Shown piece after piece: positions 16,702 to 23,522 of a DNA stretch of 32,517 bases; the stretch's first letter is position 1, and every line of letters starts with the position of its first letter. The stretch is taken from positions 1 to 32,517 of the forward strand of contig JALORC010000108.1 of assembly GCA_025459175.1 (NCBI GenBank), given 5' to 3'. The notes beneath the pieces are model-generated. The model ran no database searches, was not told the DNA's origin, and saw only the letters and a list, made by a program, of their open reading frames with translations. Source of the DNA: Planctomycetota bacterium (GTDB lineage: Bacteria > Planctomycetota > UBA1135 > UBA2386). Made by a program: the position numbers and the translations under genes.

Positions 16702-16938
16702 CTACGGCTTCCCAGGCAATGGCTTGCCGGGCGCTGGCTTCGGGGGGGTAGGCGCAGTCCGTGCCTCCTCGATCTCGGCCGCGCTCATCGGTGCGGGCGG
16801 GGGCACGGGCGGCGCGTTCTTCGCCTCACGCTTTGCCGCGCTCCGCTCCTGGCGCTTCGCGAACTTCTCCTGCCGCTCACGCTGCTTGTCCTGTTCTCGG
16901 CGGCGCTTTTCTTGGGTCTGAGGGGTTCTGTTTGCCAT
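16702..16938 (-). CDS. Small Lys/Arg-rich coiled protein
   Basis: A 78-residue protein from ATG 16938 to TAG. Residues about 8-46 form a highly charged helix (EKRRREQDKQRERQEKFAKR), followed by a Pro/Ala-rich tail (APPVPPPAPMSAAEIEEARTAPTPPKPAPGKP). Similar short basic helices are widespread as hypothetical proteins in Planctomycetota and Myxococcota. The role is unknown, and nucleic-acid or ribosome binding is only a guess from charge. An AAGG sequence lies 6 nt before the start. The gene stands alone between the sigma operon and a secreted-protein gene. Confidence 0.65.
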   Translation of the reverse strand: MANRTPQTQEKRRREQDKQRERQEKFAKRQERSAAKREAKNAPPVPPPAPMSAAEIEEARTAPTPPKPAPGKPLPGKP

Positions 16939-17186
16939 GTGTGCCTTGGGTAGGGGCCGGGTTCGGGGCAGTGAACGGCGCGATTGCGGGCAACTCCTGT
17001 AGCACGCGTCGACCCGCTCGCGCAACGACCAACATCGACCGTTCCGGGCCCGGCTCTTGGCCCCCCTTGCCGGGGTGGGGATCGGGCGGCCGGATGGCGC
17101 GGACGGGCTCCGGGTCGTCGGGACTGCAGCTTCTTTCCCTACCCAGCCACGGAGTTCGGCCGCAGCGGCAGCGTTCGCGGACGCTC

Positions 17187-17984
17187 ATGCGCGCCATTCC
17201 CACCGTGCTCTCCCTGCTGATCGCCGCATCGACCGGCGCGCTGGCCCGCGCGCAGTCGGTGTCGCTGCCGATGCAATCGCCGAAGTACATCGAGTTCAGC
17301 AAGGAGCTGGAACACCCGTCGACCGTCGTCGTCGTCGGGCGCCTCGGCAAATGGAAGGAAGGCAAGCGCGAACGCCTCGCCGATGGCCAGCTCGGCGGGG
17401 CTGGCGCCGTGTCGGTGGTCAGCGGCACGCAGTTCTTCAAGGTGCCGGTGACGACCACGCTGCAGCCGCGGGCGACCTTCCACGGCAAGGTCGACAAGCC
17501 AACGCTGCAGTTCGAGGTGCAGTTGGCGCGGTTGCCCGACGGCAAGGAGCAGCGGCAGGTGCGCACCGGCACCGGTGCGCAGATCAGCGAGGACACGCTG
17601 GCGCTGTTCGTGCTGGTGCCACGGCCGAAGCAGAAGGGCCTCGATCTGGTGGCGGTGCTGCCGTTCGACCAGGCGCAGCACAAGGGCCGCGACCCGGAGG
17701 CCGAGTTCGTCGACGCGATGCGCGACGTCTACACCGTCAACCGCCGCGTCTTCGACCTCGAGCAAGCGCTCGCCGCCGTCGACGGCGCGCGCGAGCCAGC
17801 CGCGAAGCAGGCCGCGCTGCAGGCGCTGAAGGAACTGGTCGACAAGAAGCCCGAACTCGAGGTGCCGGGCAACGACGGCTGGTTGTCGCAGTACGCCGGC
17901 CCACTCGAGGTGCGCGCCCAGAAGCGGCTGGCGGAGGCGGCGCCGCCGGTGGTTCCATCACCTGCTGGTGGGGCGGGCAAGTAG
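17187..17984 (+). CDS. Exported protein of unknown function
   Basis: A 265-residue protein. The ATG at 17187 begins a signal peptide (MRAIPTVLSLLIAASTGALARAQ). The mature part starts with a beta-rich domain (residues about 35-170; TVVVVGRLGKWKEGKRERL, VTTTLQPRATFHGKVD, TLALFVLVPRPKQKG). It is followed by a charged helical segment (about 190-250; VYTVNRRVFDLEQALAAVDGAREPAAKQAALQALKELVDKK) and a Pro/Gly tail. I recognise no family. It is convergent with the gene at 18026, with 41 bp between them. Confidence 0.78.
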   Translation: MRAIPTVLSLLIAASTGALARAQSVSLPMQSPKYIEFSKELEHPSTVVVVGRLGKWKEGKRERLADGQLGGAGAVSVVSGTQFFKVPVTTTLQPRATFHGKVDKPTLQFEVQLARLPDGKEQRQVRTGTGAQISEDTLALFVLVPRPKQKGLDLVAVLPFDQAQHKGRDPEAEFVDAMRDVYTVNRRVFDLEQALAAVDGAREPAAKQAALQALKELVDKKPELEVPGNDGWLSQYAGPLEVRAQKRLAEAAPPVVPSPAGGAGK

Positions 17985-18025
17985 CCGGCGTCGCGCGGAT
18001 TGGCTGAGTGGCTGAGTGGCGAGGG

Positions 18026-19549
18026 TCACCAGACCAACAGCGGCCACAGCAGCAGCGGGTCGAGCTCCGGCGCCTCGACGACCAAGTGCACGCGGTCGCC
18101 GTCGACGCGGGCGCGATCGCCCGCGGCAACCAGCGCGCGCTGCCAACGTTCGGCCAGTTGCGCTCCATCCGCCAGCTTGCCGCGCAGCATCGCCTCCAGC
18201 TGCAGCAGCCGCTGGCGACCGAGTTCGGCGGCGTTCTCGAGCGATCCGGGATGGGACAGCGTGAACCGGAACGGCACGAGCCGCACGGCGGCGGTGGCGC
18301 CGGCTTCGAGCCAGGACCAGGCACGGTCGGGTTGTGCGGCGCGCGCGATGGCGAGGCTGTCGCCGGCCGCGATCGCTGTGCCGACGAACGCCGGCAGGTC
18401 GAGCGGCGTGTCCGCGTTCGTGCTCACGACGAGATGATCCGCGGCCACCGCGACCGTGTAGCCGGGCCACCACTGGTCGACCCGCAGTCGCCCGTCCTTG
18501 CGTTCGAACCGGATCTCGCACTGCTGCAGGTGGCTCGCGAGCACGTCGACCTCGAATGCGCCGCTCGCGGCGGCATGGACCAGGCGCAGTCGCTCACCGG
18601 TTCCGTGCGGAATCCGGAAACCGAGCAGGCACTGATCGATCCTGGCTCGGCCCCAGGTGCGCGCTGCCTCGAAACCCACTTCGTCGTGGTAGTCGAGGTA
18701 GTGCTGGATCGACGCCAGGTGGATGTTGCGCAGGCCATCACCGAGCCGGTTGGCCTGCGTCAGCACCCGGTCGGCGGCGGCGGCGTGTTCGGCCGCGGCG
18801 ACATCGGGCCGCATCGCGAACTGCCCGAAGTCGCACCACAGCCAGAGATCGACACCGGCTGCCACCTTCGTCACCACACTCGGCAGCGCGACGCGCGCCG
18901 GCGCTTCGCCGACCCCGAACCGGTGCAGCGCCGCCCGGATCGCGTGTTGCAGGAACGGATCGCTGTTGTTCTTCGCCAGCGCACGCAGTTCGCCGATCGC
19001 AGAGCGGGTGTTCCGGTGTTGCAGGCAACGCACCGCCAGTTCGCGGTCGAGCAGCTCCCGGCGGCGCAGCGCCGGAGTCGAGGCGATCTCCGGCACGGCG
19101 ACGAGCTGGCGCAGCTCGACGTCGCTCGAGCCGATACCGAGCTGGGTGAAGTGGCGTTCGGGGGAGGTGGTGCCGAGCAGGTCCCCGGGCACGCGCAGCA
19201 GCGTGGCGAGCAGGCGGCGGATCTCTTGCTGGGTTTCGAGGCGATTGCCGAGTTTCAGCACCAGGTTGTCGTTGGTCGGCCCGGCCTCCTCGTCGCCGAA
19301 GAAGTCCTTCCGGGGCCCCGCGTCCGGGAAGTCCCTGGGCTGCTGGGTCAGGGTGCCATCGGCGCGCACGATCCAGCGCCACTCGAACACCGGTTTGCCG
19401 GCGGCGTGCAGCGCACGTGCAGCCGCGACCGATGCCTCGAGCCTCTGCCATGAGTCGTCGGACGGTTCCTGGCTGGCGATGCGCGACGACGACACTGCGC
19501 AAGCAAGCAGCAGCGAAGCGAACTGGCTCCAGTTCTCCTGTGGCGACAT
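18026..19549 (-). CDS. Large exported protein of unknown function
   Basis: A 507-residue protein from ATG 19549. This start gives an N-terminal hydrophobic export segment (ENWSQFASLLLACAVSSS) and lies 6 nt after a TACGCT hexamer, a leaderless arrangement. The protein is mostly helical in its first half (LETQQEIRRLLATLLRVPGDLL, LRRRELLDRELAVRCLQHRNTR, a HEAT-like run). The second half looks like a beta-rich domain similar in layout to planctomycete outer-surface or DUF3352-type proteins (ADHLVVSTNADTPLDLPAF, AVRLVPFRFTLSHPGS). The assignment is weak. The gene follows the carbonic anhydrase homologue by 44 bp on the same strand. Confidence 0.78.
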   Translation of the reverse strand: MSPQENWSQFASLLLACAVSSSRIASQEPSDDSWQRLEASVAAARALHAAGKPVFEWRWIVRADGTLTQQPRDFPDAGPRKDFFGDEEAGPTNDNLVLKLGNRLETQQEIRRLLATLLRVPGDLLGTTSPERHFTQLGIGSSDVELRQLVAVPEIASTPALRRRELLDRELAVRCLQHRNTRSAIGELRALAKNNSDPFLQHAIRAALHRFGVGEAPARVALPSVVTKVAAGVDLWLWCDFGQFAMRPDVAAAEHAAAADRVLTQANRLGDGLRNIHLASIQHYLDYHDEVGFEAARTWGRARIDQCLLGFRIPHGTGERLRLVHAAASGAFEVDVLASHLQQCEIRFERKDGRLRVDQWWPGYTVAVAADHLVVSTNADTPLDLPAFVGTAIAAGDSLAIARAAQPDRAWSWLEAGATAAVRLVPFRFTLSHPGSLENAAELGRQRLLQLEAMLRGKLADGAQLAERWQRALVAAGDRARVDGDRVHLVVEAPELDPLLLWPLLVW

Positions 19550-19555
19550 GCCGGC

Positions 19556-19561
19556 AGCGTA
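19556..19561 (-). promoter_or_regulatory. -10-like TACGCT, 6 nt before the start codon
   Basis: The minus strand reads TACGCT, GCCGGC and then ATG at 19549. The position agrees with a leaderless transcript. No convincing -35 was found, and the upstream gene ends only 32 bp away, so read-through is also possible. Confidence 0.35.
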
Positions 19562-19593
19562 ACGGAGCCGCGATGCACCGGCGCCTCGTCCCG

Positions 19594-20247
19594 TCACTGC
19601 GGCCGCATCTTCTCGGTCATCGTGTCGATGTCGATGTGCTTGACCAGCAGTTGACCCTCGGCGATGCGCTGCGCCAGCGCCGGACGTTCGAGCAGTTCGC
19701 GCATGCGCATGCCGCGCTCGGCGACCGCGCGCGCGAGCGACGGGAAGCGCTCGCGCTGCACCGGGTCGGCGGCGGCCCGTTCGGCGGCGCAGTCGGAGTG
19801 GGTCGTCAGCACGATCAGCTTGACGCCGTTGTGCACGGCCAGCTCGAGCATCTCGGCCTCCTTGGTCTCCAGCACCGAGCCGGCGGTGCGGATCACGTAG
19901 TAGTACTTGCGCGTGTCGCCGGTCAGCTCGTTGGTGTCGAGCCGCGCATCCATGCAGACGACCATCGCGACCAGCGGATGGCGCGGGGTGCGCGGGAAGC
20001 TCTGGCGCACGCCGGCCGCGAGGCGGTTCTGCTCGAGCATCTCGTCCCAGACCTGCGTCGGGGTGACTTCGTGATGGGCGAAGTCGAAGTCCTCGAGATG
20101 GTCCTGCATCCGGTAGCCGAGGTTGACCAGGCCGCCGCCGATCATGAACTGCAGCTTGCGCCCGGGTGTGGTGAGCAGCAGGAAGGCACCGCCGGCGACC
20201 AGCGCCAGCAGGGACACGATCGCGATCTTGCGCGCGGGGGACGTCAT
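19594..20247 (-). CDS. Membrane-anchored beta-carbonic anhydrase homologue
   Basis: A 217-residue protein. Residues 8-26 form one transmembrane anchor (IAIVSLLALVAGGAFLLL). The rest has the beta-class carbonic anhydrase fold. The zinc ligands and catalytic dyad are intact: Cys98, Asp100 and Arg102 in VVCMDARLD, and His150 and Cys153 in TTHSDCAAE. The IRTAGS segment (residues 119-124) matches the usual RNAGN/S motif. The enzyme would interconvert carbon dioxide and bicarbonate, outside the inner membrane if the anchor is N-in. The substitution of the usual glycine after the last cysteine (HxxCA) and the anchor are unusual for the class. It is divergent from the CAP gene across 177 bp that hold a 36-bp repeat. 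Confidence 0.85.
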   Translation of the reverse strand: MTSPARKIAIVSLLALVAGGAFLLLTTPGRKLQFMIGGGLVNLGYRMQDHLEDFDFAHHEVTPTQVWDEMLEQNRLAAGVRQSFPRTPRHPLVAMVVCMDARLDTNELTGDTRKYYYVIRTAGSVLETKEAEMLELAVHNGVKLIVLTTHSDCAAERAAADPVQRERFPSLARAVAERGMRMRELLERPALAQRIAEGQLLVKHIDIDTMTEKMRPQ

Positions 20248-20327
20248 GACGGACTCCGGGGACTCCAGGCCATGATCGCAGGGCATCGCCGCGACCGCCG
20301 ACACGGGCCGCAGTGCGCAGGGGCGAT

Positions 20328-20363
20328 GCCGGCTTGTGCGGAGTGTTCGTTGCCGCGCCGGCG
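20328..20363 (+). repeat. 36-bp intergenic hairpin repeat, copy 1
   Basis: Identical over 36 bp to 22928-22963. It folds as GCCGGC...GCCGGC outer stem and GCGG...CCGC inner stem, with TTGT bulged on the 5' side and an 11-nt loop. It lies between the divergent carbonic anhydrase and CAP genes, ending 61 bp before the CAP start. Confidence 0.85.
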
Positions 20364-20411
20364 GGCCACCCACGGCACCGACCGGTCTCATGACGTGGGT
20401 TGGTTTCCCGC

Positions 20412-20417
20412 TAGACT
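20412..20417 (+). promoter_or_regulatory. -10-like TAGACT before the CAP gene
   Basis: TAGACT lies 7 nt before the GTG at 20425. ATGACG, 16 nt further upstream, is an acceptable -35. A leaderless transcript starting at the GTG is likely, and this supports the chosen start codon. Confidence 0.4.
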
Positions 20418-20424
20418 CGAAACG

Positions 20425-21759
20425 GTGGGCCGTCGGCTGCCAGACCTTGTCCTGTGCACGGCGCTGCTGGCGCCGACCGGCGCGGCGCAGTCCGAGCCTA
20501 CTCCGCACGACACCCTCGGCCTGTGCTGGCTCAATCGACTGCGGGAGGATCCCAAGGCGTTCGGCAAGTTCGTGCTCGATGGCAACAAGCCGGGCCTTGG
20601 TGAGCACGTGGATTGGCAGATGTTCGCTCACGAGGTGCAGGCGCTGTCGCCGGCGCCGCCGCTGTTCTTCGAGTTGCGGCTGTGGCAGGCCGCGCGGGCG
20701 CATGCGAACTACATGATCGAAGCCAGAGAGTATGGCCATCATGAAACGGCGGGCAGGCCCGGCTTCACCGGCGAATGGCCACACCTGCGTGTAGTCGCAG
20801 CAGGTTACGAAGGCAACGTGGCGGAGTGCAGCGGTGTGCACGGTACGAGCGCGCTCGAGCACTTGATCGGCTACTTCGTCGACGCCGGTGTCCCGGGAAA
20901 GGGAACCGGCGGCATGCAGGATCCCCGTGCGCACCGCGGCTGCATGTTGGATCCGCGGTGGCGGGAGGTCGGGGTCGCGTTCGTCGAGTGTGGGCCGACC
21001 TACCCAGCGGGACGGTTGTCGAACGTGATGGAGTTCGGCGAAGCGGCGGGGGTGGAACGGATCGTCGGCGGCGTCGTCATCGACGATCGCAACGGCGACA
21101 GGTGCTATGACCTCGGGGAAGGACTCGGCGGGGTACGCCTGGGGCTCGGCGAGCGAAACACCGTGTCGTTGGCAGCGGGGGCCTTTCGGATCGACACCAG
21201 CTCGAAGGCGCGGACGACCGAACTCGTGGCGACGCTCGGCACGATGCGAATCGTGCACGAAGTGCCGGCGGGGAAGGCGCCGGTCTGGTTGCTGCTGCGG
21301 TTGCCTGTGCAAGAACACGTGACGGCGCTCGAGCAGCGCCTCCGGCGTCTGGCCTCGGATGCGGACCGGGAGCGTCGCGTCCTGCAGCTCGAGCTGGTCG
21401 AACTGCGGGCGCCCGAGGATGCGGTCGAGACCACGCTGGCCGCGTCGGTCGCGGCCTTGAAGGCACGCACGGTGGCGGCTTTCGTCGACTCGCCGGCGGC
21501 GGCAGCACAGGCGCAGCTGACGGCCGCCATGAAGGAGTACGGCGGCACGGTCGTCGAAGGCTGGCTCCGACAGGCGCTGCTCGTCGACAGGCTGACGCGG
21601 TCGGCGGCGGCTGTCAAAGCCGAGCGCAACGCTGGCCTGCGGAAGAAGCGTGCCATCACTCTGGTCGCGGAAGTCGATGCCACGCTCGGCGTGTTGCAAG
21701 GGCCCGAGCTCGTTCACCATCTGCGGGCGATACGCACCGAGCTGTCGATGGCGCAGTGA
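20425..21759 (+). CDS. Exported CAP-domain (SCP/PR-1-like) protein
   Basis: A 444-residue protein from GTG 20425, chosen because it opens a short signal peptide (GRRLPDLVLCTALLAPTGAAQ) and follows a -10-like hexamer. Residues about 30-205 form a CAP/SCP domain: LCWLNRLREDPKAFG at the front, AARAHANYMIEAREYGHHE with the usual histidine, and AHRGCMLDPRWREVGVAFVECG at the back. Next comes a short SdrD-B-like calcium fold (DDRNGDRCYDLGEGLGGVRLGLG, about 217-255). The last 140 residues are helical and charged (EQRLRRLASDADRERRVLQLELVELR). CAP proteins are often secreted peptidase-like or lipid-binding proteins, and no activity can be named here. Confidence 0.85.
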   Translation: MGRRLPDLVLCTALLAPTGAAQSEPTPHDTLGLCWLNRLREDPKAFGKFVLDGNKPGLGEHVDWQMFAHEVQALSPAPPLFFELRLWQAARAHANYMIEAREYGHHETAGRPGFTGEWPHLRVVAAGYEGNVAECSGVHGTSALEHLIGYFVDAGVPGKGTGGMQDPRAHRGCMLDPRWREVGVAFVECGPTYPAGRLSNVMEFGEAAGVERIVGGVVIDDRNGDRCYDLGEGLGGVRLGLGERNTVSLAAGAFRIDTSSKARTTELVATLGTMRIVHEVPAGKAPVWLLLRLPVQEHVTALEQRLRRLASDADRERRVLQLELVELRAPEDAVETTLAASVAALKARTVAAFVDSPAAAAQAQLTAAMKEYGGTVVEGWLRQALLVDRLTRSAAAVKAERNAGLRKKRAITLVAEVDATLGVLQGPELVHHLRAIRTELSMAQ

Positions 21760-21789
21760 CCGGCCCGCGCCTCACGGACGATGGCGCCG

Positions 21790-21829
21790 GCCTGTTCCTG
21801 CTCGAAGTCGACCATCCCAGCGAACAGGC
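21790..21829. terminator. Possible bidirectional terminator
   Basis: GCCTGTTC (21790-21797) and GAACAGGC (21822-21829) form a perfect 8-bp stem with a 24-nt loop, midway between the convergent CAP and FKBP genes. The loop is long and no clear T-tract follows, so it is only a candidate. Confidence 0.3.
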
Positions 21830-21864
21830 TTCATGCCCCGAACGGCCGGCGGCCAGCGCCGCGT

Positions 21865-22821
21865 TCACTGCCCCCCGATTCCCACCAACTCCACCACATA
21901 CACCAACACCGACTTCGCCGGCACCCGATTGCCTGCACCTTGCACCCCGTAGGCCAGGTCCGCCGGAATCGTCAGCCGCCACACCGCGCCCGGCTGCATC
22001 TTCTGCAGCGCCTCCCAGAACCCCTTCACGACCCACTCCTCGCGCAGCGGCTCCGGCGCGCCACGCACGAGCGTCGAATAGAACACCGTTCCGTCGGTGA
22101 GCCAGCCGGTGAAGTGCGCGCGCACCGTGGCGCCGGCGGTGGGGCGTTCGCCCGCGCCTTCGCGCATCACTTCGTAGACCAGGCCCGAACTCGTCTTGGT
22201 GCCCTTGCCGGGTGCGGTCATCGCGAACTCCGGCATGCCGTCGGGCTTGCGGTCGTCGAAGTCCGGCGCGACCTCCGTGGTGAGGCGGAACGGCCCGAAC
22301 GCGATGCCGAGCGTGAGGCTTCGCGGCGTTCGCTTGTCGTCGCGGAGCGTGATCTCGAAGCGGTCCACGACCTCGGCTTCGCGCGTGAACTGCATCGGCA
22401 CGCGCAGATCCGGCTCAGCGGCATGCAGGCCCGTGTTGCCGCGACCGGTGGCATCGGCCTGGTCGGCGGCGAACAGCGCCAGCGACCACTCCTGCCGCTC
22501 GTTGCGGCGAGCCCCGAGGTAGTAGCGACCGCGTGGCAACGTCTGCGCGCCGAACGCGAGGGCGACGTCGGTCCGCAGCGTGGGCGGAGCCCCCTTGCCG
22601 AGCAGCATCGGCAGCGGCCCGAGCTGCACCACCGAGGCCTCGTAGGCGGGCCGCCACTGCGGTTGCCCGTGGTCGATGGAGACGCTCTGTTCGCCCGCGC
22701 GACCGAGCCAGGTGGCGCGCGCACTCTGGCGCGCTTCGCTGCCGACGGACAGGAAGTACTGGGCGGGCAGCGCGCTGGTGAGCAGCAGCAGAACGGAACC
22801 GAGGCGGTGTCGCGAGGTCAT
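21865..22821 (-). CDS. Exported DUF2911 / FKBP-type peptidyl-prolyl isomerase fusion
   Basis: A 318-residue protein from ATG 22821, with a signal peptide (RLGSVLLLLTSALPAQ) and a TACCGT hexamer 7 nt before the start. Residues about 30-195 resemble DUF2911 (ARATWLGRAGEQSVSIDHGQPQWRPAYEA, then RYYLGARRNERQEWSLALF and RFEITLRDDKRTPRSLTLGIAFG). Residues about 215-316 are a complete FKBP-type PPIase domain: SSGLVYEVMREGAGERPTAGATVRAHFTGWL, WVVKGFWEALQKMQPGAVWRLTIPADLAYG and VYVVELVGI. It should assist folding of exported proteins. The DUF2911 module is unexplained and may bind a client or a surface. It is divergent from YaeQ across 155 bp containing the second 36-bp repeat. Confidence 0.88.
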   Translation of the reverse strand: MTSRHRLGSVLLLLTSALPAQYFLSVGSEARQSARATWLGRAGEQSVSIDHGQPQWRPAYEASVVQLGPLPMLLGKGAPPTLRTDVALAFGAQTLPRGRYYLGARRNERQEWSLALFAADQADATGRGNTGLHAAEPDLRVPMQFTREAEVVDRFEITLRDDKRTPRSLTLGIAFGPFRLTTEVAPDFDDRKPDGMPEFAMTAPGKGTKTSSGLVYEVMREGAGERPTAGATVRAHFTGWLTDGTVFYSTLVRGAPEPLREEWVVKGFWEALQKMQPGAVWRLTIPADLAYGVQGAGNRVPAKSVLVYVVELVGIGGQ

Positions 22822-22828
22822 GCACACC

Positions 22829-22834
22829 ACGGTA
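22829..22834 (-). promoter_or_regulatory. -10-like TACCGT before the DUF2911-FKBP gene
   Basis: On the minus strand TACCGT is followed by 7 nt and the ATG at 22821. The matching -35 is weak. The arrangement equals that at 10738, 19556 and 20412. Confidence 0.35.
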
Positions 22835-22927
22835 GATGGCGACGGCGGCGCCCCGGTAAGAACCTTGTCAGCTCCGCAAGCGCGAACGCACCGACCGCTC
22901 ACCGCGCGCGGTTGCGGGTTCCAACAG

Positions 22928-22963
22928 GCCGGCTTGTGCGGAGTGTTCGTTGCCGCGCCGGCG
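22928..22963 (+). repeat. 36-bp intergenic hairpin repeat, copy 2
   Basis: Identical to 20328-20363 and in the same orientation, again in a divergent intergenic region. It ends 13 bp before the GTG start of yaeQ and begins 107 bp from the FKBP start. Confidence 0.85.
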
Positions 22964-22976
22964 CCACCGTGCGATC

Positions 22977-23522
22977 GTGGGCGACCCGTTCCCCGGACCT
23001 GCCTTGCTCCATCGCTTCGAAATCGCCCTCGCCGACGTCGATCGCGGCGTCTACGCCGACCTCGACCTGCGGGTCGCCCGCCATCCCTCCGAGGACGGGC
23101 CGTACTTGCTGACGCGAGTGCTGGCCTGCGCGCTCGAGCACAAGGACGGCCTGGTGTTCAGCAAGGGACTGTCCGAGGCCGACGAGCCGGCGCTGTGGGT
23201 GAAGAGTCTCGACGGCCGCGTGCAGGAGTGGATCGAGGTCGGGTCACCGGCCCCCGATCGTCTGCACCGGGCCTCGAAGGCGTGCGAACGGGTCGTCGTC
23301 TGGTGCCATCGCCGGCCCGACCTGCTGCAGCAGCGGTGTGCGAAGGAGAAGGTGCACAAGGCGGAGTCGATCCAGGTCGTCAAGGTGCCGGGCGACCTGC
23401 TGGCGGCGCTGGAGGCTCGGCTCGATCGCAACAACCGCTGGGACCTGTCGCGGCACGAAGGCCGCGTCACCGTCAATTCCCGGTCAGTGACACCGACCCG
23501 GTCCGCCCGGCGTCGATCGTGA
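22977..23522 (+). CDS. yaeQ: YaeQ family protein
   Basis: A 181-residue protein of the YaeQ family, which has a PD-(D/E)XK nuclease-like fold and no settled function. Family signatures are clear: FEIALADVDRGVYADLDLRVARHPSE, then LEHKDGLVFSKGLSEADEPALWVKSLDGRVQEWIEVG and ASKACERVVVWCHRRP. The GTG at 22977 is used. A TTG at 22950 lies inside the 36-bp repeat and is less likely. The last 50 bp overlap the 3' end of the convergent gene at 23473-25038, and the residues after EGRVTVN look like a non-conserved tail. Confidence 0.9.
   Translation: MGDPFPGPALLHRFEIALADVDRGVYADLDLRVARHPSEDGPYLLTRVLACALEHKDGLVFSKGLSEADEPALWVKSLDGRVQEWIEVGSPAPDRLHRASKACERVVVWCHRRPDLLQQRCAKEKVHKAESIQVVKVPGDLLAALEARLDRNNRWDLSRHEGRVTVNSRSVTPTRSARRRS

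Noticed and set aside
18002..18017. Tandem ggctgagt pair between convergent genes
   Set aside because: Two 8-bp copies in a 41-bp gap are too short to interpret.
20328..22963. 36-bp repeat as part of a CRISPR array
   Set aside because: There are only two copies 2.6 kb apart, with genes between them and no spacers or cas genes.
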